Shown here piece by piece: positions 20,890 through 23,578 of a DNA stretch of 23,578 nt. The position numbers and the translations under genes were made by a program. The notes beneath the pieces were generated by a model. The model saw nothing but the letters and a program-made list of their open reading frames with translations. It had not been told where the DNA came from and made no database searches. Position 1 is the first letter of the stretch. Each line of letters opens with the position of its first letter. The stretch is from an uncultured Lachnospiraceae bacterium (GTDB taxonomy: Bacteria; Bacillota; Clostridia; Lachnospirales; Lachnospiraceae). Location: NCBI GenBank assembly GCA_934343915.1, contig CAKRIL010000045.1, forward strand, positions 1-23,578, given 5' to 3'.

Positions 20890-21801
20890 ATGGCAGCTAA
20901 AAGAGGACTGGGAAAGGGACTCAATTCCCTTATACCTGAGGACAGTAAGATAGTGACCGAGGCAAAGCCTAAGGTTGTTGAAAAGATAGTTGAAAAAGAG
21001 GTAGTTGTAAAAGAGCCAACTGAAATCAAGGTTAATATCAATTCAGTTGAACCTAACAGAGAACAGCCGAGAAAGGTATTCGAGGAGGATTCTTTGGAGG
21101 AGCTTGCAGAATCCATTCGTCAATACGGAATATTACAGCCGCTTCTTGTTCAGAAAAGAGATGGATATTATGAAATTATAGCCGGAGAGAGAAGATGGAG
21201 AGCAGCAAAGAAGGCAGGTATCAAGGAGGTTCCGGTTGTAATAAGAGATTATTCCAATCAGGAGATAATGGAGATAGCTCTTATTGAGAATATTCAGAGA
21301 GAGGACTTGAATCCTATTGAAGAGGCTCAGGCATTCCAGCGTCTTATTAAGGAATATAATCTTAAGCAGGACGAGGTGGCTGAGAGAGTATTTAAGAGCA
21401 GAGCGGCAGTTACCAATTCGATGAGACTCTTGAAGCTTGATGAGAGAGTACAGCAGATGCTTATTGATGATATGATATCAGCCGGTCATGCCAGAGCGCT
21501 TCTTGCAATTGAGAATGGTGATGAGCAGTACAATGCGGCAATGAGAATATTTGATGAGAAGCTCAGCGTAAGAGAGATAGAGAAGATGGTTAAGGATATT
21601 GCCAACGGCAAGACAGAGAAGAAGCCGAAGGCAGTTCCTTCCAATGATTTTATCTACCGCGATTATGAGGAAAAGCTTAAGACCGTATTCGGCAGCAAGG
21701 TTGTTATTCATAATAAGGAGAATAACAAGGGAAAGATTGAGATAGATTACGGTTCAAGAGAAGAGTTCGAAAGAATCATGGAACTCATTGAGAAAAAATA
21801 A
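20890..21801 (+). CDS. parB: Chromosome-partitioning protein ParB (Spo0J)
   Basis: 303-aa parS-binding CTPase clamp. The N-terminal KRGLGKGLNSLIP (4-16) is the ParA-stimulating peptide. A V/E/K-rich linker (about 22-47) follows. The ParB/Srx CTP-binding domain starts at NREQPRKVFEE, with GERRWRAA at 99-106 and ENIQREDLNP at 133-142. The DNA-binding helix-turn-helix (about 156-182: LKQDEVAERVFKSRAAVTNS) and a C-terminal dimerisation region complete it. GAGGTG precedes the ATG. Its likely targets are the three parS sites 0.9-1.8 kb upstream. Confidence 0.97.
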   Translation: MAAKRGLGKGLNSLIPEDSKIVTEAKPKVVEKIVEKEVVVKEPTEIKVNINSVEPNREQPRKVFEEDSLEELAESIRQYGILQPLLVQKRDGYYEIIAGERRWRAAKKAGIKEVPVVIRDYSNQEIMEIALIENIQREDLNPIEEAQAFQRLIKEYNLKQDEVAERVFKSRAAVTNSMRLLKLDERVQQMLIDDMISAGHARALLAIENGDEQYNAAMRIFDEKLSVREIEKMVKDIANGKTEKKPKAVPSNDFIYRDYEEKLKTVFGSKVVIHNKENNKGKIEIDYGSREEFERIMELIEKK

Positions 21802-21823
21802 AGGATGAAAGAGGATAAGGCAC

Positions 21824-22342
21824 ATGTCAGCATTATTTGATAAGCTTGGGACTAATACGCTTTTCCTGATTATGGGTATAACCATATGCGTATTAGCTGT
21901 GGCAAGTATTGTCATACTTGTATTACTCATCGTAACAATGGTAAGACTTAAGAAGATGAGAAGAAATTACAGAATATTTATGAACGGCAAGACGGCGGAG
22001 AATCTTGAAGATTCAATGCTTGACCACTTTGCAAAGATTAAGGAGCTCGTTGATATTACGGACAAGCATACAGCACAGATTGCGAAGATTAACGAGGACA
22101 TGCAGACCGTATACACCAAGCTCGGTGTTGTTAAGTATGACGCATTCAATGAGATGGGCGGTAAGCTAAGCTTTGCACTTGCCATGCTTGATAACAGCAA
22201 CAACGGATATATCATCAATGCAATGCACAGCAGAGAGGGCTGTTATACATACGTTAAGGAGATTATAAAGGGCGAGTCCTTCATAACACTCGGTGATGAG
22301 GAGAGACAGGCACTCAGTCAGGCTATGGGAACGGATGTATAA
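21824..22342 (+). CDS. DUF4446 family membrane protein
   Basis: 172-aa protein with one N-terminal membrane segment (about 13-40), a helical stretch with possible coiled coil (about 55-95) and the DUF4446 core: YTKLGVVKYDAFNEMGGKLS, then FALAMLDNSNNGYIINAMHS and REGCYTYVKEI. Function unknown. The family often follows parB in Clostridia and Bacilli, so a role linked to chromosome or envelope organisation is possible but unproven. It starts 22 bp after parB, probably in the same transcript; no terminator is visible after it. Confidence 0.9.
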   Translation: MSALFDKLGTNTLFLIMGITICVLAVASIVILVLLIVTMVRLKKMRRNYRIFMNGKTAENLEDSMLDHFAKIKELVDITDKHTAQIAKINEDMQTVYTKLGVVKYDAFNEMGGKLSFALAMLDNSNNGYIINAMHSREGCYTYVKEIIKGESFITLGDEERQALSQAMGTDV

Positions 22343-22361
22343 GAAAAGAGCCTGATTTCTA

Positions 22362-22390
22362 TTGAAAAATAATAAAATCTGATGTATTAT
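22362..22390 (+). promoter_or_regulatory. Sigma-A promoter of serS
   Basis: TTGAAA (22362-22367) and TATTAT (22385-22390) are 17 bp apart. The start site near 22397 gives a leader of about 87 nt with a small hairpin CCTGTT/AACAGG (22406-22411 with 22421-22426). The leader is too short for a T-box and no T-box motif is present. Confidence 0.65.
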
Positions 22391-22483
22391 TATGCTCAGT
22401 AATGTCCTGTTTTTAACGGTAACAGGCAGAATTATATGTTATAAAAAAGAAGAGCACATGCGTGCGGAAAAGAGGAAAAGATT

Positions 22484-23578
22484 ATGTTAGATATGAAATT
22501 TGTCAGAGAGAACCCTGAGGCTGTTAAGGAGAATATCAGAAAGAAATTTCAGGATTCCAAGCTTCCGTTAGTAGATGAGGTTATAGCACTTGATGAGCAG
22601 AGCAGAGCCGCTAAGTCTGAGGCTGACGGACTCAGAGCATCAAGAAATCAGCTTTCCAAGCAGATTGGTGTTCTCATGGGACAGGGCAAGAAGGAAGAGG
22701 CAGAGGCTGTTAAGAAGCAGGTTGCCGAGAATGCCGCAAGACTTGCAGAGCTTGAGAAGCAGGAGGCAGAGCTTGAGGAGAAGATTAAGAAGATAATGAT
22801 GGTTATTCCTAACATTATCGACCCTAGCGTTCCAATAGGTAAGGATGACAGCGAGAACGTGGAGATTACACGTTACGGTGAGCCTGTTGTTCCTGACTTT
22901 GAGGTTCCTTATCATACAGATATTATGGAGTCTTTCGATGGTATTGACTTAGACAGCGCAAGAAAGGTTGCCGGTAATGGTTTTTACTATCTCATGGGCG
23001 ACATTGCAAGACTTCACTCGGCAGTTATCGCTTACGCAAGAGATTTCATGATTAACAGAGGTTTTACTTACTGTGTACCTCCTTTTATGATCAGAAGTGA
23101 AGTAGTAACAGGAGTTATGAGCTTTGCAGAGATGGATGCCATGATGTATAAGATTGAGGGAGAGGACCTCTACCTCATCGGAACAAGTGAGCACTCCATG
23201 ATTGGTAAGTTCATAGACACAGTTCTTCCTGAGGATACACTTCCAAGAACTCTTACAAGCTATTCTCCTTGCTTCCGTAAGGAGAAGGGGGCTCATGGTA
23301 TTGAGGAGAGAGGCGTATACAGAATCCATCAGTTCGAGAAGCAGGAAATGATAGTTGTATGTAAGCCTGAGGACAGCAAGATGTGGTTCGATAAGCTTTG
23401 GCAGAATACAGTAGACTTATTCCGCAGCATGGATATTCCTGTAAGAACACTTGAGTGCTGTTCAGGAGACCTTGCAGACCTTAAGGTTAAGTCTATCGAC
23501 GTTGAGGCCTGGTCACCAAGACAGAAGAAGTACTTCGAGGTAGGAAGCTGCTCTAACTTAGGCGATGCACAGGCAAGA
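22484..23578 (+). CDS. serS: Seryl-tRNA synthetase, 5' part (365 codons)
   Basis: Class II synthetase that charges tRNA-Ser (and tRNA-Sec); the gene runs off the right edge. The N-terminal coiled-coil tRNA-binding arm spans about 30-105. The catalytic core has the serine-binding T-x-E as GTSEHSMIGKF (233-243), motif 2 as CFRKEKGAHGIEERGVYR with IHQFEKQEM (263-289), and part of the later active-site region as WSPRQKKYFEVGSCSNLGDA (343-362). The usual bacterial forms at these sites are TAEVP and SSCSNFxDFQAR, so this is a divergent subgroup, which I recognise as common in Lachnospiraceae. GAGGAAA precedes the ATG. Motif 3 and the stop lie outside the window. Confidence 0.95.
   Translation, partial: MLDMKFVRENPEAVKENIRKKFQDSKLPLVDEVIALDEQSRAAKSEADGLRASRNQLSKQIGVLMGQGKKEEAEAVKKQVAENAARLAELEKQEAELEEKIKKIMMVIPNIIDPSVPIGKDDSENVEITRYGEPVVPDFEVPYHTDIMESFDGIDLDSARKVAGNGFYYLMGDIARLHSAVIAYARDFMINRGFTYCVPPFMIRSEVVTGVMSFAEMDAMMYKIEGEDLYLIGTSEHSMIGKFIDTVLPEDTLPRTLTSYSPCFRKEKGAHGIEERGVYRIHQFEKQEMIVVCKPEDSKMWFDKLWQNTVDLFRSMDIPVRTLECCSGDLADLKVKSIDVEAWSPRQKKYFEVGSCSNLGDAQAR

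Noticed and set aside
22343..22483. T-box riboswitch before serS.
   Set aside because: The gap is 141 bp with a leader of about 87 nt, without the T-box consensus or a terminator hairpin.

Overview
The window is the replication-origin region of a low-GC Firmicute, most likely a member of the Lachnospiraceae (Clostridia). This rests on gene order, on the style of the proteins (a YidC without a large periplasmic domain, KhpB/Jag with a charged linker, DUF4446 after ParB, a clade-type SerRS) and on AT-rich spacers. No taxonomic search was possible.

Layout: from 1 to 9095 everything is on the minus strand: the 5' end of a class I fumarate hydratase alpha gene, gyrA, gyrB, recF, rlbA, dnaN and dnaA. 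From 9665 onward almost everything is on the plus strand: rpmH, rnpA, yidD, yidC, khpB, mnmE, mnmG, rsmG, a coiled-coil/response-regulator pair, parA (soj), parB (spo0J), a DUF4446 membrane protein and the first 365 codons of serS. Transcription therefore runs away from dnaA on both sides, as expected for genes co-oriented with replication forks leaving a bipartite oriC. The origin has two parts: 7301-7694 (dnaN-dnaA gap) and 9096-9664 (dnaA-rpmH gap). Both carry perfect DnaA boxes. The dnaN-side gap also has an unwinding-element layout: AT-rich tract, TAG-type trios, GC spacer, then two degenerate boxes. The only gene facing an outgoing fork is an alpha/beta-hydrolase-like membrane-anchored protein (16723-17691) whose catalytic residues look degenerate.

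How the genes work together: DnaA, DnaN and the boxes start and process replication. GyrA/GyrB and RecF handle topology and repair. rpmH-rnpA-yidD-yidC-khpB links ribosome and RNase P biogenesis with membrane-protein insertion. mnmE-mnmG-rsmG modify tRNA and 16S rRNA. ParA/ParB with three parS sites segregate the origin.

The most unusual stretch is the 1-kb gap 19085-20085. Three parS sites about 440 bp apart alternate with two diverged copies, in opposite orientation, of one 230-240 bp palindromic element (A at 19231-19461, B at 19712-19950). The two copies keep the same predicted fold although their stem sequences differ. The first parS is also the stem of a terminator-like hairpin, and the third abuts the parA promoter. 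A second unusual signal is a cluster of five perfect DnaA boxes inside the mnmE coding sequence, three of them exactly 21 bp apart, about 4 kb from the origin. Further observations are a histidine-free coiled-coil protein overlapping a DegU/NarL-type regulator, a minus-strand terminator hidden in the 3' end of rsmG, a promoter overlapping a terminator before mnmE, and a nest of inverted repeats between gyrB and gyrA.
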